DNA of 63,038 nucleotides from Algoriphagus sp. (GTDB lineage Bacteria; Bacteroidota; Bacteroidia; Cytophagales; Cyclobacteriaceae), in NCBI GenBank assembly GCA_029945945.1, contig JAQSDM010000009.1, forward strand, positions 572,365 through 635,402, read 5' to 3'. The stretch's first letter is position 1; every line of letters starts with the position of its first letter. Below the pieces are notes generated by a model. That model saw only the letters and a program-made list of their open reading frames with translations. It did no database searches and had not been told where the DNA came from. The translations under genes and the position numbers were made by a program. Positions 16,685-25,580 of this stretch are shown piece by piece.

Positions 16685-18328
16685 TTGAAAAGACGAGATT
16701 TTATCCACCTTTCCGGATTGGGCCTTGGGGCCCTGATCACACCGGGAGTATTGGCGATGGGAAATACTGTCACTGCGGAGCAGCTGACAATCCCAGGATT
16801 AGAAAACGCCGCCAAAAAAGCCCTTGCCGATGTGGCTTTGAACGCTGCAAAAGCCAAAGGAGCCAGTTATACTGACGTCAGAATTGGTCGCTACTTGCAA
16901 CAATTTCTATTCACCAGAGAAAAGAACGTTGAGAATATTACCAATGCGGAATCCTTTGGAGTCGGCATTAGGGTGATTGCTGACGGAACCTGGGGATTTG
17001 CTGCAACTTCAGACGTAACTCCGGATGGTATCAAGGCCTGCGCTGAAACGGCTGTGGCGATTGCAAAAGCAAATGCAAGATTGCAAAGCGAACCAGTTGT
17101 CCTTGCTCCGGTTCCCGGATATGGCGAAGTGACCTGGAATACACCAATTCAAAAAAATGCCTTGGCAGTTCCTGTTAAAGAAAAGATTGACTTGCTTTTA
17201 AGCGTCAATAATTCTGCTTTGGATAATGGGGCGGCTTTTGTGAATTCCAACCTTTTCATGATCAATGAGCAGAAGTATTTCGCTTCAACTGACGGATCCT
17301 ACATCGATCAGGATATCCATAGAATTTGGCCTACGTTCAATGTGACTGCGGTCAACAAAGCTGAGGGTAATTTCAGATCCCGTCAGGCTTTGAGTGCGCC
17401 GATGGGAATGGGCTATGAATACATGGATGGATTGGCAAAAGATAAACTGGCTAATCCAGCTGGATTCAACAGCTACAAGAATTCTTACGACATGGTGGAA
17501 GATGCGATTGCAGCTGCCAAACATGCGAAGGAAAAGCTTACTGCAAAATCGGTTTTACCCGGTAAATATGACTTGGTCCTTGATCCTGATCACTTGGGAT
17601 TGACGATTCACGAGTCTGTTGGTCATCCTCTCGAATTGGATCGTGTCCTTGGATACGAGGCGAATTATGCTGGAACCAGCTTCGCAACTTTGGACAAATG
17701 GAAGGCAGGCGATTTCAAATACGGTTCTGATAAAGTGAATATTGTCGCTGACAAAACTCAGCCTTTATCCCTTGGAAACACAGGTTACGATGACGAAGGA
17801 GTGAAGTGCAAGGAGTGGGATCTGATCAAAAACGGTGTTTTGGTAAACTATCAGGCAATCCGTGATCAGGCCAAAATTATCAACGAAGCAGAATCTCATG
17901 GTTGCTGCTTTGCGGATAACTGGAGCTCAGTTCAGTTTCAGAGAATGCCAAATGTCTCTTTGAAGCCGGGAACTGAAAAGCTCAGCGCGCTTGATATGGT
18001 GAAAGGTGTCGAAAAAGGCGTTTACATCATCGGTCGTGGTTCCTATTCAATCGATCAGCAGCGTTACAATTTTCAGTTTGGTGGTCAGCTTTTCTACGAA
18101 ATCAAAAACGGAGAAATCGTAGGCATGCTGGAAGATGTGGCATATCAGTCTAATACCCAGGAATTCTGGAATTCCTGTTCGCAAATCTGTGACAAGGATG
18201 ATTACCGATTCTTCGGTTCTTTCTTCGACGGAAAAGGTCAGCCTTCGCAGTCTTCAGCCGTTTCCCACGGCAGTTCAACTACCCGTTTCGACGGAGTCAA
18301 TGTCATCAACACGGGTAGAAAAATTTAA
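16685..18328 (+). CDS. tldD: TldD-family metalloprotease with Tat signal peptide
   Basis: A 547-residue protein. It opens with a twin-arginine signal, KRRDFIHLSGLGLGALITPG, so it should be folded in the cytoplasm and exported. The protease zinc motif HESVGH (HExxxH) is in LTIHESVGHPLELD at about residue 310, and the later metal-ligand segment contains ESHGCCFADN. TldD normally forms a heterodimer with TldE/PmbA; the next gene encodes that partner but carries no signal. The start is TTG at 16685. Substrates of TldD/E enzymes include unstructured peptides such as microcin precursors. Confidence 0.9.
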   Translation: MKRRDFIHLSGLGLGALITPGVLAMGNTVTAEQLTIPGLENAAKKALADVALNAAKAKGASYTDVRIGRYLQQFLFTREKNVENITNAESFGVGIRVIADGTWGFAATSDVTPDGIKACAETAVAIAKANARLQSEPVVLAPVPGYGEVTWNTPIQKNALAVPVKEKIDLLLSVNNSALDNGAAFVNSNLFMINEQKYFASTDGSYIDQDIHRIWPTFNVTAVNKAEGNFRSRQALSAPMGMGYEYMDGLAKDKLANPAGFNSYKNSYDMVEDAIAAAKHAKEKLTAKSVLPGKYDLVLDPDHLGLTIHESVGHPLELDRVLGYEANYAGTSFATLDKWKAGDFKYGSDKVNIVADKTQPLSLGNTGYDDEGVKCKEWDLIKNGVLVNYQAIRDQAKIINEAESHGCCFADNWSSVQFQRMPNVSLKPGTEKLSALDMVKGVEKGVYIIGRGSYSIDQQRYNFQFGGQLFYEIKNGEIVGMLEDVAYQSNTQEFWNSCSQICDKDDYRFFGSFFDGKGQPSQSSAVSHGSSTTRFDGVNVINTGRKI

Positions 18329-18345
18329 CCATTAACTCCAGAAAC

Positions 18346-19662
18346 ATGGCCATTTTAACAAAAGAAGAAGCGAAACAAATCATAGATAAGGTCCTGTCGT
18401 ATGCTAAAGCAGACGAGACGGCTGTTTCTATTTCCGGAGGAAGAACCGGAAATATACGATACGCAAGAAATACAGTAAACACCAGTGGAGAAACAAACGA
18501 AATCACGCTGAACATTACTTCGGTGTACGGCAAGAAATCCGGATCTGCTAGTGTCAATGAATTGGATGAGGCGTCTCTGAAAAGAGCTGTCACTCGTGCG
18601 GAAGAAATCGCGCAATTGGCTCCGGAAAACCCGGAATATATGCCAATGCTTGGTCCTCAGAACTATGTTGATTCCAAGACTTTCGTAGAATCTACCGACA
18701 AAATCAATCCGGATTACAGAGCGCAAGTTGCGTATGACAGTATCACTCCAAGCGGTGAAAAGAATCTGACCGCCGCCGGATATCTGGAAGATTTCTCAGG
18801 CTTTTCGGCCATGGGAAACAGCAAAGGAATGTTTGGATACAACAAAAGCACTTCGGTTGATTTTTCCGTGACGGTGAGAACTGCAGACGGAACGGGTTCC
18901 GGATATTCCAGCAGAGACTTCAACGATGCGAGCTTGCTCAATTCCAAAGAAGTGACCACTCTTGCGATGCAAAAAGCGCAGGCTTCTGTGAATGCTCAGG
19001 CGATCGAACCGGGAAAATATACCGTTATCCTTGAGCCAACTGCTGCTTTCGACTTAATGCGTTTATTGACATTTGGAATGGATGCAAGAAGTGCAGATGA
19101 AGGTCGAAGTTTCCTGAGCAAAAAAGGCGGAGGAACTCGATTGGGAGAAAAGCTATTCGACGAAAGAGTAAATATCTACTCTGACCCAACCCATCCTGAA
19201 ATCCCTTCAGCACCTTGGACAAACGAAGGTTTTCCAAGAGAAAAGACAACTTGGGTTGAGAAGGGTGTCGTGAAAAACATGTTCTATTCCCGCTATTGGG
19301 CAGCCAAGCAAGGTGTGACTCCGGTGGGAAGACCAGGTGGAGTGATCATCGAAGGTGGTGACCAATCGCTTGCAGATATGATCAAGAGTACTGAAAGAGG
19401 TGTTTTGGTTACCCGTTTCTGGTACATCAGAGCAGTGGATCCTCAGACATTGCTATACACGGGTCTGACACGAGACGGTACTTTCTACATCGAAAACGGC
19501 CAGATCAAATTCCCTGTGAAAAACTTCCGCTTCAATGAAAGCCCGATCATCATGCTCAATAATATTGAGGCTTTGGGCAAACTTCAGCGAGTGGGAGGTA
19601 GTATGGTTCCGGCCATGAAAATCCGTGACTTTACATTTACCAGTTTATCTGACGCAGTTTAA
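18346..19662 (+). CDS. TldE/PmbA-type partner of TldD
   Basis: A 438-residue TldD/PmbA family protein starting 17 bases after tldD. It lacks the HExxxH zinc motif, as expected of the non-catalytic TldE subunit, but keeps family segments such as NTSGETNEITLNITSVYG and GRPGGVIIEGGDQSLADMI. There is no signal peptide: it begins MAILTKEEAKQIIDKVLSYA. With TldD it should form the gated protease heterodimer. If the complex acts outside the cytoplasm, this subunit would have to travel with TldD. Confidence 0.88.
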   Translation: MAILTKEEAKQIIDKVLSYAKADETAVSISGGRTGNIRYARNTVNTSGETNEITLNITSVYGKKSGSASVNELDEASLKRAVTRAEEIAQLAPENPEYMPMLGPQNYVDSKTFVESTDKINPDYRAQVAYDSITPSGEKNLTAAGYLEDFSGFSAMGNSKGMFGYNKSTSVDFSVTVRTADGTGSGYSSRDFNDASLLNSKEVTTLAMQKAQASVNAQAIEPGKYTVILEPTAAFDLMRLLTFGMDARSADEGRSFLSKKGGGTRLGEKLFDERVNIYSDPTHPEIPSAPWTNEGFPREKTTWVEKGVVKNMFYSRYWAAKQGVTPVGRPGGVIIEGGDQSLADMIKSTERGVLVTRFWYIRAVDPQTLLYTGLTRDGTFYIENGQIKFPVKNFRFNESPIIMLNNIEALGKLQRVGGSMVPAMKIRDFTFTSLSDAV

Positions 19663-19680
19663 TAAAAGGCAATAGTAACT

Positions 19681-19718
19681 AGTCCATGGTCCATAGTTTT
19701 TCGCTACGGGCTATGGAC
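19681..19718. repeat. Short inverted and direct repeat between tldE and the DUF4159 gene
   Basis: GTCCATAG at 19689-19696 and CTATGGAC at 19711-19718 are perfect inverted arms with a 14-base loop. A further AGTCCAT at 19681-19687 repeats the left arm. Short GTCCAT/ATGGAC units of this type may be a dispersed intergenic repeat of the genome; only one set is in this window. Confidence 0.4.
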
Positions 19719-19741
19719 TATTGTCTAACAAACTATTTCCC

Positions 19742-20356
19742 ATGCAGAAGTTCTTCTTCACTCGCCTCAAGTACAATTCCGGCAATTGGGATACAGATCA
19801 GCGCATGCCTTCCAACCTGCTTAATTCCTTGGTGGAATACACCACGATTCCGATTGACGAGAAGGAAAAAATTGTGGAATTGAGCAGTTCAGAAATCTTC
19901 AAAAGTCCCTTTTGCTATCTGAGCGGGCATAAATTGGTTGAGTTCTCCACGCAGGAGAGAACAAACTTTAAGACTTTTGTGCAAAACGGAGGATTTGTCT
20001 TTGTCGATGATTGCAATCATGACATCGATGGCCTTTTTGCCAAATCATTTGAAGCCGAGATGGCTAAAACATTCGGGGCGGAAGCCTTGCAAAAAATCCC
20101 AAATAACCACCGGATTTATAAATCCTTCTTTGAGTTTGAAGACGGTCCGCCAGCTACCTCTTTTGAGTTGAATGGATGGGGAGATGACCTGGTTCATGAT
20201 TACCTGAAAGCCATTCTTGTCAACGGTCGAATCGGCGTTTTGTATAGCAACAAAGACTACGGTTGCGAGTGGGATTATGATTTCAGAAACAAGAGATTTC
20301 TCAAAGAAGACAACACCAAATTCGGCGTTAACATCGTCGTCTACGCTTTAACTTAA
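19742..20356 (+). CDS. DUF4159 domain protein
   Basis: A 204-residue protein matching DUF4159 in layout: FTRLKYNSGNWDTDQRMPSN at the N-terminus, a central GGFVFVDDCNHD typical of a glutamine-amidotransferase-like Rossmann fold, and GVLYSNKDYGCEWDYD near the C-terminus. DUF4159 proteins are found with MoxR, DUF58 and BatA-like genes, as here. I chose the ATG at 19742; an upstream TTG at 19721 would add seven residues. Function unknown; there is no signal peptide in this form. Confidence 0.8.
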   Translation: MQKFFFTRLKYNSGNWDTDQRMPSNLLNSLVEYTTIPIDEKEKIVELSSSEIFKSPFCYLSGHKLVEFSTQERTNFKTFVQNGGFVFVDDCNHDIDGLFAKSFEAEMAKTFGAEALQKIPNNHRIYKSFFEFEDGPPATSFELNGWGDDLVHDYLKAILVNGRIGVLYSNKDYGCEWDYDFRNKRFLKEDNTKFGVNIVVYALT

Positions 20357-20361
20357 TTATT

Positions 20362-21357
20362 TTGGAAAACACAGAAACAGCAATATATCAGGTTCTTGTA
20401 GATAATATTTCTTTACTAAAAAAAGAGATTTCCAAAGTCATCATCGGTCAGGAAGAAGTGATTGATGAGGTCATTATCACACTTTTGGCAGGCGGTCATT
20501 GCTTGCTTGAAGGGGTGCCGGGTTTGGCGAAAACCCTGATGGTAAAATCTCTTTCTGAGGTGATGGATCTCCAGTTTAAGCGGATTCAATTCACCCCGGA
20601 TTTGATGCCCGGGGATATTCTGGGAACAGAGATTTTGGAAGAAGATCACGAGACAGGAAAGAAGTTTTTCCAATTCAATCGTGGGCCAATCTTCGCAAAT
20701 ATGGTTTTGGCGGATGAGATCAACCGAACTCCTCCCAAAACTCAGGCAGCTTTGCTCGAAGCGATGCAAGAAAAATCTGTGACTTACGGAGGCCAACATC
20801 ACTCCTTACCGGATCCCTTTTTAATTATTGCCACCCAAAACCCAATTGAGCAGGCAGGAACTTATCCGCTTCCGGAGGCTCAGCTTGATCGTTTTTTGCT
20901 ATATATCAAACTTGGATATCCTTCGGAAAGGGAGGAATTGGAAGTTTTGGAAAAGACAACGGGAACCTACAAAGCGGATCCTCAGATTGTGTTTTCCGCA
21001 AGGGACATCAAGCAACTTCAGACGCTGACCCGACAAGTGCATATTGATTCGAGTCTTTTGCAATACATCAACAGAATCGTGCGGGCAAGCCGACCGGATA
21101 CTTCAAATGTGCAGGCAGTCAAAGATTATGTGGAATGGGGTGCAGGAACCCGGGCCGGACAGGCTTTGATTCTTTGTGCCAAAGCCCGTGCACTGGTCAA
21201 AGGCCGATATTCGGTAATTCCGGAGGACATCAAAACATTGGCTTTCCCGGTTCTTCGTCACAGGCTTTCGCTCCATTTCCGGGCCGAAGCCGAAAACGTG
21301 ATGCCTGATTCGATTATCTCTAAAATACTTGACGCTATCCCAGTCAATGCAAGCTAA
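20362..21357 (+). CDS. moxR: MoxR-type AAA+ ATPase
   Basis: A 331-residue AAA+ chaperone-like ATPase of the MoxR/RavA branch. Walker A is GVPGLAKT (about residues 51-58), Walker B VLADEINRTPPKTQAALLEA, and sensor 1 IIATQNPIEQAGTYPLPEAQ. It starts at TTG with no clear Shine-Dalgarno site, five bases after the DUF4159 stop. MoxR proteins act with DUF58 and von Willebrand A proteins to assemble or mature membrane or periplasmic complexes; the following gene encodes the DUF58 partner, overlapping by 11 bases. Confidence 0.93.
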   Translation: MENTETAIYQVLVDNISLLKKEISKVIIGQEEVIDEVIITLLAGGHCLLEGVPGLAKTLMVKSLSEVMDLQFKRIQFTPDLMPGDILGTEILEEDHETGKKFFQFNRGPIFANMVLADEINRTPPKTQAALLEAMQEKSVTYGGQHHSLPDPFLIIATQNPIEQAGTYPLPEAQLDRFLLYIKLGYPSEREELEVLEKTTGTYKADPQIVFSARDIKQLQTLTRQVHIDSSLLQYINRIVRASRPDTSNVQAVKDYVEWGAGTRAGQALILCAKARALVKGRYSVIPEDIKTLAFPVLRHRLSLHFRAEAENVMPDSIISKILDAIPVNAS

Positions 21358-22216
21358 GACGCTGGAAATCATCAAACTCAATAACTTGAGACTGGCTGCC
21401 AAAATCATCAGCGAAGAGCTGAAGCATGGCATTCACTTGGGGAAAAGAGTTGGAACGGGGAGCGAATTTGAACAATATCGATATTACGAACCTGGAGATG
21501 AACCCAAGCGGATCGACTGGAAATACTTTTCCAAGTCGGGAAAACACATGATTAAGGAATCTCAGTCGGAAAGTCATCTGAATGTGAGTCTGATGCTGGA
21601 TCTTTCAGGCTCGATGAACTATGAAGAGGATGGTGTGAGAAGATTGGATTATGCTAAAAATCTCCTCGCATCTTTGGCTTATCTGGCTCATCAGCAGGGA
21701 GATTCCCTTTCATTTTTTACTTTTCAAAATGGTGAGCTTGAACAAAAAGTGGCACCATCTCCAAAGGCTTTTCAGAAAATCCTTTATCATCTCGAAACTG
21801 AAAAGGCTTCAGGTTCATGGCCGGTGACGAAACAATCATTTCCTTCACTCAAAACAAGGCAAAAGGAATTGATTATTTTGGTTTCTGATTTTCTGCAGCA
21901 GGAAAGTGAGTGGTTGGATATTGTGGAACAGATGCGTCATCCTAAAAAAGAAATTGTGCTTTTCCAGATTTTGGGGAAGCAGGAAGTGGATTTTGAAATG
22001 AAAGGAAGCTTCCAATTCAAAGATCTGGAAAGCGATCGGATAATTACCTTGGATGGAGCAACTGTTCAAAAAACATACAACGCAGCGATTCAGAGCTATT
22101 TATCAGGACTTGAGGAAGCTTTGAAACTTCCACAAGTTCATCTCTTTCGGGTGAGTTTACAGGAGTCAATCTCTGAATTGATCAATCGATTTTTGTCACA
22201 ACGGACACTTTACTGA
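21347..22216 (+). CDS. DUF58 domain protein (von Willebrand A-like)
   Basis: A 289-residue protein with the DUF58 signature YEPGDEPKRIDWKYFSKSG (residues about 47-65) and a von Willebrand A-like metal-site motif DLSGSMNYEED. It is the standard partner of MoxR and overlaps its gene by 11 bases. The ATG at 21347 is preferred over a TTG 18 bases earlier. It ends one base into the start of the BatA-like gene, so the string is translationally coupled. The exact client of the MoxR-DUF58 pair is unknown. Confidence 0.9.
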   Translation: MQAKTLEIIKLNNLRLAAKIISEELKHGIHLGKRVGTGSEFEQYRYYEPGDEPKRIDWKYFSKSGKHMIKESQSESHLNVSLMLDLSGSMNYEEDGVRRLDYAKNLLASLAYLAHQQGDSLSFFTFQNGELEQKVAPSPKAFQKILYHLETEKASGSWPVTKQSFPSLKTRQKELIILVSDFLQQESEWLDIVEQMRHPKKEIVLFQILGKQEVDFEMKGSFQFKDLESDRIITLDGATVQKTYNAAIQSYLSGLEEALKLPQVHLFRVSLQESISELINRFLSQRTLY

Positions 22217-23394
22217 TGGAATTTTTGCAACCCATATTGCTTTGGGGTTTGCTGGGTCTCAGCGTTCCTATCTTGATCCATTTATGGAATGGGAAAAAGG
22301 GAAAGTTGGTGGCCTGGGCTGCGATGCACTGGCTGCAAGAGCAGGAAAATCAGTCTTCCAAATCCATCCGAATTGATCAAATCTTAATACTGATTTTGCG
22401 GATGTTGCTGATTTTGTTGTTGGTATTCCTACTGGCTCAAATGCTACTGAAAGGACTGGGAAAACCTGAAACCGGTGAAGTGATTCACCTCGTTCAGCCT
22501 GATAAAAAGGTCATCGAAGACTTCAAATTTGAGCTGGAACAAGCAATGGAAAAGGGTGAAAAAGTTATCCTTACTGATAGTGTTTTAACCGTGATTGAAA
22601 GTTTAGATGGTTTAAATCAAATTGTTCTAAATCAATCTGATAAAATTCAGGAATCATTGAATGATCTGCCCGAAAATACGGAGAAACTGTACCTCTATTT
22701 ATCTAATTCTGATCGATTGATTTCATCCGAATTCCTGTACAGCCCTGTCAAACCGGTTCTTTTTCTTTCAGAAAATCAAGAGGAAAAAGAAGCAGTTGAA
22801 TTTATCAGATCAAGCTCCGGAACTGTTGGTTTTGTCAATCGAGAAGGTCAGTTGGCTTTCTCGGATCAATTGCCAAACCCCGCTGCAAAAGCTGTTTGGG
22901 AAGGAGAGGAGATTTCCTGGTTTTCTGCAGACCTCTTGGATTCTGAGCAAGGCTATTTAGAAGCATCCCTTTCCGCTATTTCGGACGTCTTTCCGTTAAA
23001 CTTTGAAAGTTCGGAAAACAGAGACGATGCGATTCTGGTTTTCATGAACCAATATCCTGATTCAGTCGATTCTAAAAAGCTCTATTTTTTGACAAACCAT
23101 AGAGGGTTATCCAACCATGAGAATGTTGTCGCACTTTCCGGATCTATCAATTCGACTCAATCTGAACTGGTTCAAACCGGAAAATTGCCCGAACTGATAT
23201 TAGAGAATCTGATGCTTCATTTGGGCCTGAAAAGAATGGAAATGCCGCTTAGCCAAACTCAGTTTCAATCCAGGTTTCTGATTTCTGATCCTGAGAAAGC
23301 GGGGGACGAAGGGAATATGCAGACAATTTTGTTAGCTCTTTTGGTGTTGACATTTGCAGCGGAAAGAGTTTTATCCCAACAGCGAGGAATTTGA
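22216..23394 (+). CDS. BatA-like membrane protein (aerotolerance N-terminal domain)
   Basis: A 392-residue protein. The N-terminus (FLQPILLWGLLGLSVPILIH and a second helix at about residues 55-78) matches the BatA/aerotolerance-operon N-terminal domain, two helices around a KKGKLVAWAAMHWL segment. A third short helix is at the very C-terminus. Unlike BatA itself it has no visible von Willebrand metal site. The soluble middle, about residues 85-360, is probably periplasmic or cytoplasmic beta/alpha. It overlaps both neighbours by a few bases. Confidence 0.8.
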   Translation: MEFLQPILLWGLLGLSVPILIHLWNGKKGKLVAWAAMHWLQEQENQSSKSIRIDQILILILRMLLILLLVFLLAQMLLKGLGKPETGEVIHLVQPDKKVIEDFKFELEQAMEKGEKVILTDSVLTVIESLDGLNQIVLNQSDKIQESLNDLPENTEKLYLYLSNSDRLISSEFLYSPVKPVLFLSENQEEKEAVEFIRSSSGTVGFVNREGQLAFSDQLPNPAAKAVWEGEEISWFSADLLDSEQGYLEASLSAISDVFPLNFESSENRDDAILVFMNQYPDSVDSKKLYFLTNHRGLSNHENVVALSGSINSTQSELVQTGKLPELILENLMLHLGLKRMEMPLSQTQFQSRFLISDPEKAGDEGNMQTILLALLVLTFAAERVLSQQRGI

Positions 23395-25580
23395 AAAAGC
23401 TGGAAAAACATATCGCCTTTGTTCAGCAACAATTCCGGATAAATGGCTTGCTAAAAGCTGCAATGATTGCTGCCATTCCTGCAGTGATTTTGATTGGTTT
23501 TGATGTTTCCGGTTGGGTAGGTCTGCTGATCTTTTTTCTGGGTTTGGGTATTTCAGCTTATTTTCTGGGAGTTTTCAAAGAGAACAAAAAACAGGCAATT
23601 CAGCATTTACATGAAAAGTTTCCGGGACTGGAATTCAGTCTTGAACTGGCAGAGAAGAAAGACAGAAACCTGATCGAAACGCTTCAATGGGAGCGGGTCA
23701 ACTCCCAATTCAAAGGCGAGCAAACCTTTATCTTTCACAAAAAACTTCTGCCTTTCTTTCTGGCTTTTCTGGTTTCATTCAGTGTTTTCGGGTTGAAAAA
23801 GTTGGATTGGAGATCAGATTCTGACAGCTTGGGAAAATCCGCTTTAACCTTGGAATCGGAGAATGGAGAGGAGGAAAACAAAGTTATTCTTGAGAAAACA
23901 AAAGTCACGATTACAGCACCAACCTATACGGGAATAAAATCTCAATCTCAATCCAGCTTTGAAATCAAAGGGATGATGGGCTCGGAGATCATCTGGGAAT
24001 TGGAGTTTTCCAACGCTGAAAATGTCAACGTACTTTTAATCAATTCCGAAGGTGAAAGCCTTGATTTCAAATCAGAAGGCAATAAATTTTCCCTGAAGGA
24101 TATTCTGACCGGATCCGGAATTTATGCGATTCAGGCAATTCAAGATGGTAAAATGGTTTTTGATTCAGGATTCTTCCCATTGGAAGCCATTCCCGATCAA
24201 TCGCCGGTAATCGTCCCAACCGAAAAAGAAGTCTATAAATTTCACGCAAAAAATGATCCTGAACTTCTGGAGGTTGTAGCCAAGGTATCGGATGATTTTC
24301 TGGTTTCTCAGGTCTACTTGGTGGCAACTTTGGCGCGAGGTTCGGGTGAAAATGTGAAGTTTCGGGAGAACAGAATTCCAATTGATAAGAGAAATTTCAA
24401 AAGTACTGAACTTCGGTCAGTTTTGGATTTGAAGGCACTTGACTTTAAGCAAGGCGATGAGCTGTACTACTATTGGGCAGCGCTGGATAATAAATCACCC
24501 GAGGCTAATTTTTCCAGATCGGATACCTATTTCCTCAAATACCTTGATTCGACAGAGGTCTCAGAAGCGGAACTTGCAGGAATGGCGATTCATGTTTTAC
24601 CGGAATATTTCAGAAGTCAGCGCCAAATCATCATTGACACAGAGAAGCTCATTGCTCAAAAGAAGGCGTTGAAAAGTCAGGTTTACAATTCAACTTCCAA
24701 TGAGATCGGATACGATCAGAAGCTTCTGAGATTACGATACGGGCAATATCTGGGGGAAGAATTTGAAAGCGGTGCGGGAGGAGGAAGCGTTGAATCTGGA
24801 GAGTCCGGGAATATTCTCGACGGGTTTGAGCACAAACATGATCAGGAAGGCGAGAATGAAGAAGGGGGAACGATTCAGTCCGGGGCAGTTTCTGAGACTG
24901 AGCATGCACACGAAGAAGAAGGTGGAAAAACTGAAGATGGTGATGGTTTGGGAAGTATGCTCGATGCATTTCTGCACAACCATGAATCAGAGGAGATGAA
25001 TACGTTTTTCGAAGGCTCCACCAAAGGAATTTTGAAAATGGCATTGGAGCAAATGTGGCAGTCAGAACTCCATTTGAGGCTTTTTGAGCCGGAGAAGGCG
25101 ATTCCATTTCAATATAAGGCACTGGAATTACTGAAATCCGTTCAGCAGAAATCAAGAGTTTATGTAAAACGGACAGGTTTTGATCCGCCTCCAATCCGGG
25201 AAGAAGAAAAGCGATTGACAGGGGAATTGAAAGATTTGGAGCAGCAAATTCTGAAAGAACAAGCTGAGATCAATCAGCAATTGGCGCCACTTGCTGGAAG
25301 GATTCTGGGGATTTTGCAGCAGGAAAGCCTTTCTCAGGCCGATCAGAATACGATCCAAAGCTTCGGGAAACTCTGGACTCAGCGAATGCAATATTCCGGA
25401 ATGGAAGATTGGTCTGTGCTTTTGCTGGTGCAAAAAATGGCTGCCGGAACGCTCCAAGTTGAAGATGCAACAGAGCTGAGGAAAAAACTGTATCCATACT
25501 TATCCAATTCTAAATCGCTGAACCCTTCCTATTTGCCGCAGCAAGATTTGCAAAAAGCCTTCTGGAAAAACCTCAAATGA
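23391..25580 (+). CDS. DUF4175-like large membrane-anchored protein with His-rich segment
   Basis: A 729-residue protein starting at TTG with GAGGA upstream. Two helices lie at residues about 20-60 and one at about 117-135, followed by a long soluble region. Residues about 470-540 are Gly/Glu/His-rich and contain two copies of a motif, ILDGFEHKHDQE and MLDAFLHNHESEE. The C-terminal third is predicted coiled coil (LKDLEQQILKEQAEINQQL). The layout fits DUF4175 proteins, which sit in MoxR/DUF58 operons of Bacteroidetes and Alphaproteobacteria. Role unknown; likely part of the same membrane assembly as the BatA-like protein. Confidence 0.7.
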   Translation: MKKLEKHIAFVQQQFRINGLLKAAMIAAIPAVILIGFDVSGWVGLLIFFLGLGISAYFLGVFKENKKQAIQHLHEKFPGLEFSLELAEKKDRNLIETLQWERVNSQFKGEQTFIFHKKLLPFFLAFLVSFSVFGLKKLDWRSDSDSLGKSALTLESENGEEENKVILEKTKVTITAPTYTGIKSQSQSSFEIKGMMGSEIIWELEFSNAENVNVLLINSEGESLDFKSEGNKFSLKDILTGSGIYAIQAIQDGKMVFDSGFFPLEAIPDQSPVIVPTEKEVYKFHAKNDPELLEVVAKVSDDFLVSQVYLVATLARGSGENVKFRENRIPIDKRNFKSTELRSVLDLKALDFKQGDELYYYWAALDNKSPEANFSRSDTYFLKYLDSTEVSEAELAGMAIHVLPEYFRSQRQIIIDTEKLIAQKKALKSQVYNSTSNEIGYDQKLLRLRYGQYLGEEFESGAGGGSVESGESGNILDGFEHKHDQEGENEEGGTIQSGAVSETEHAHEEEGGKTEDGDGLGSMLDAFLHNHESEEMNTFFEGSTKGILKMALEQMWQSELHLRLFEPEKAIPFQYKALELLKSVQQKSRVYVKRTGFDPPPIREEEKRLTGELKDLEQQILKEQAEINQQLAPLAGRILGILQQESLSQADQNTIQSFGKLWTQRMQYSGMEDWSVLLLVQKMAAGTLQVEDATELRKKLYPYLSNSKSLNPSYLPQQDLQKAFWKNLK

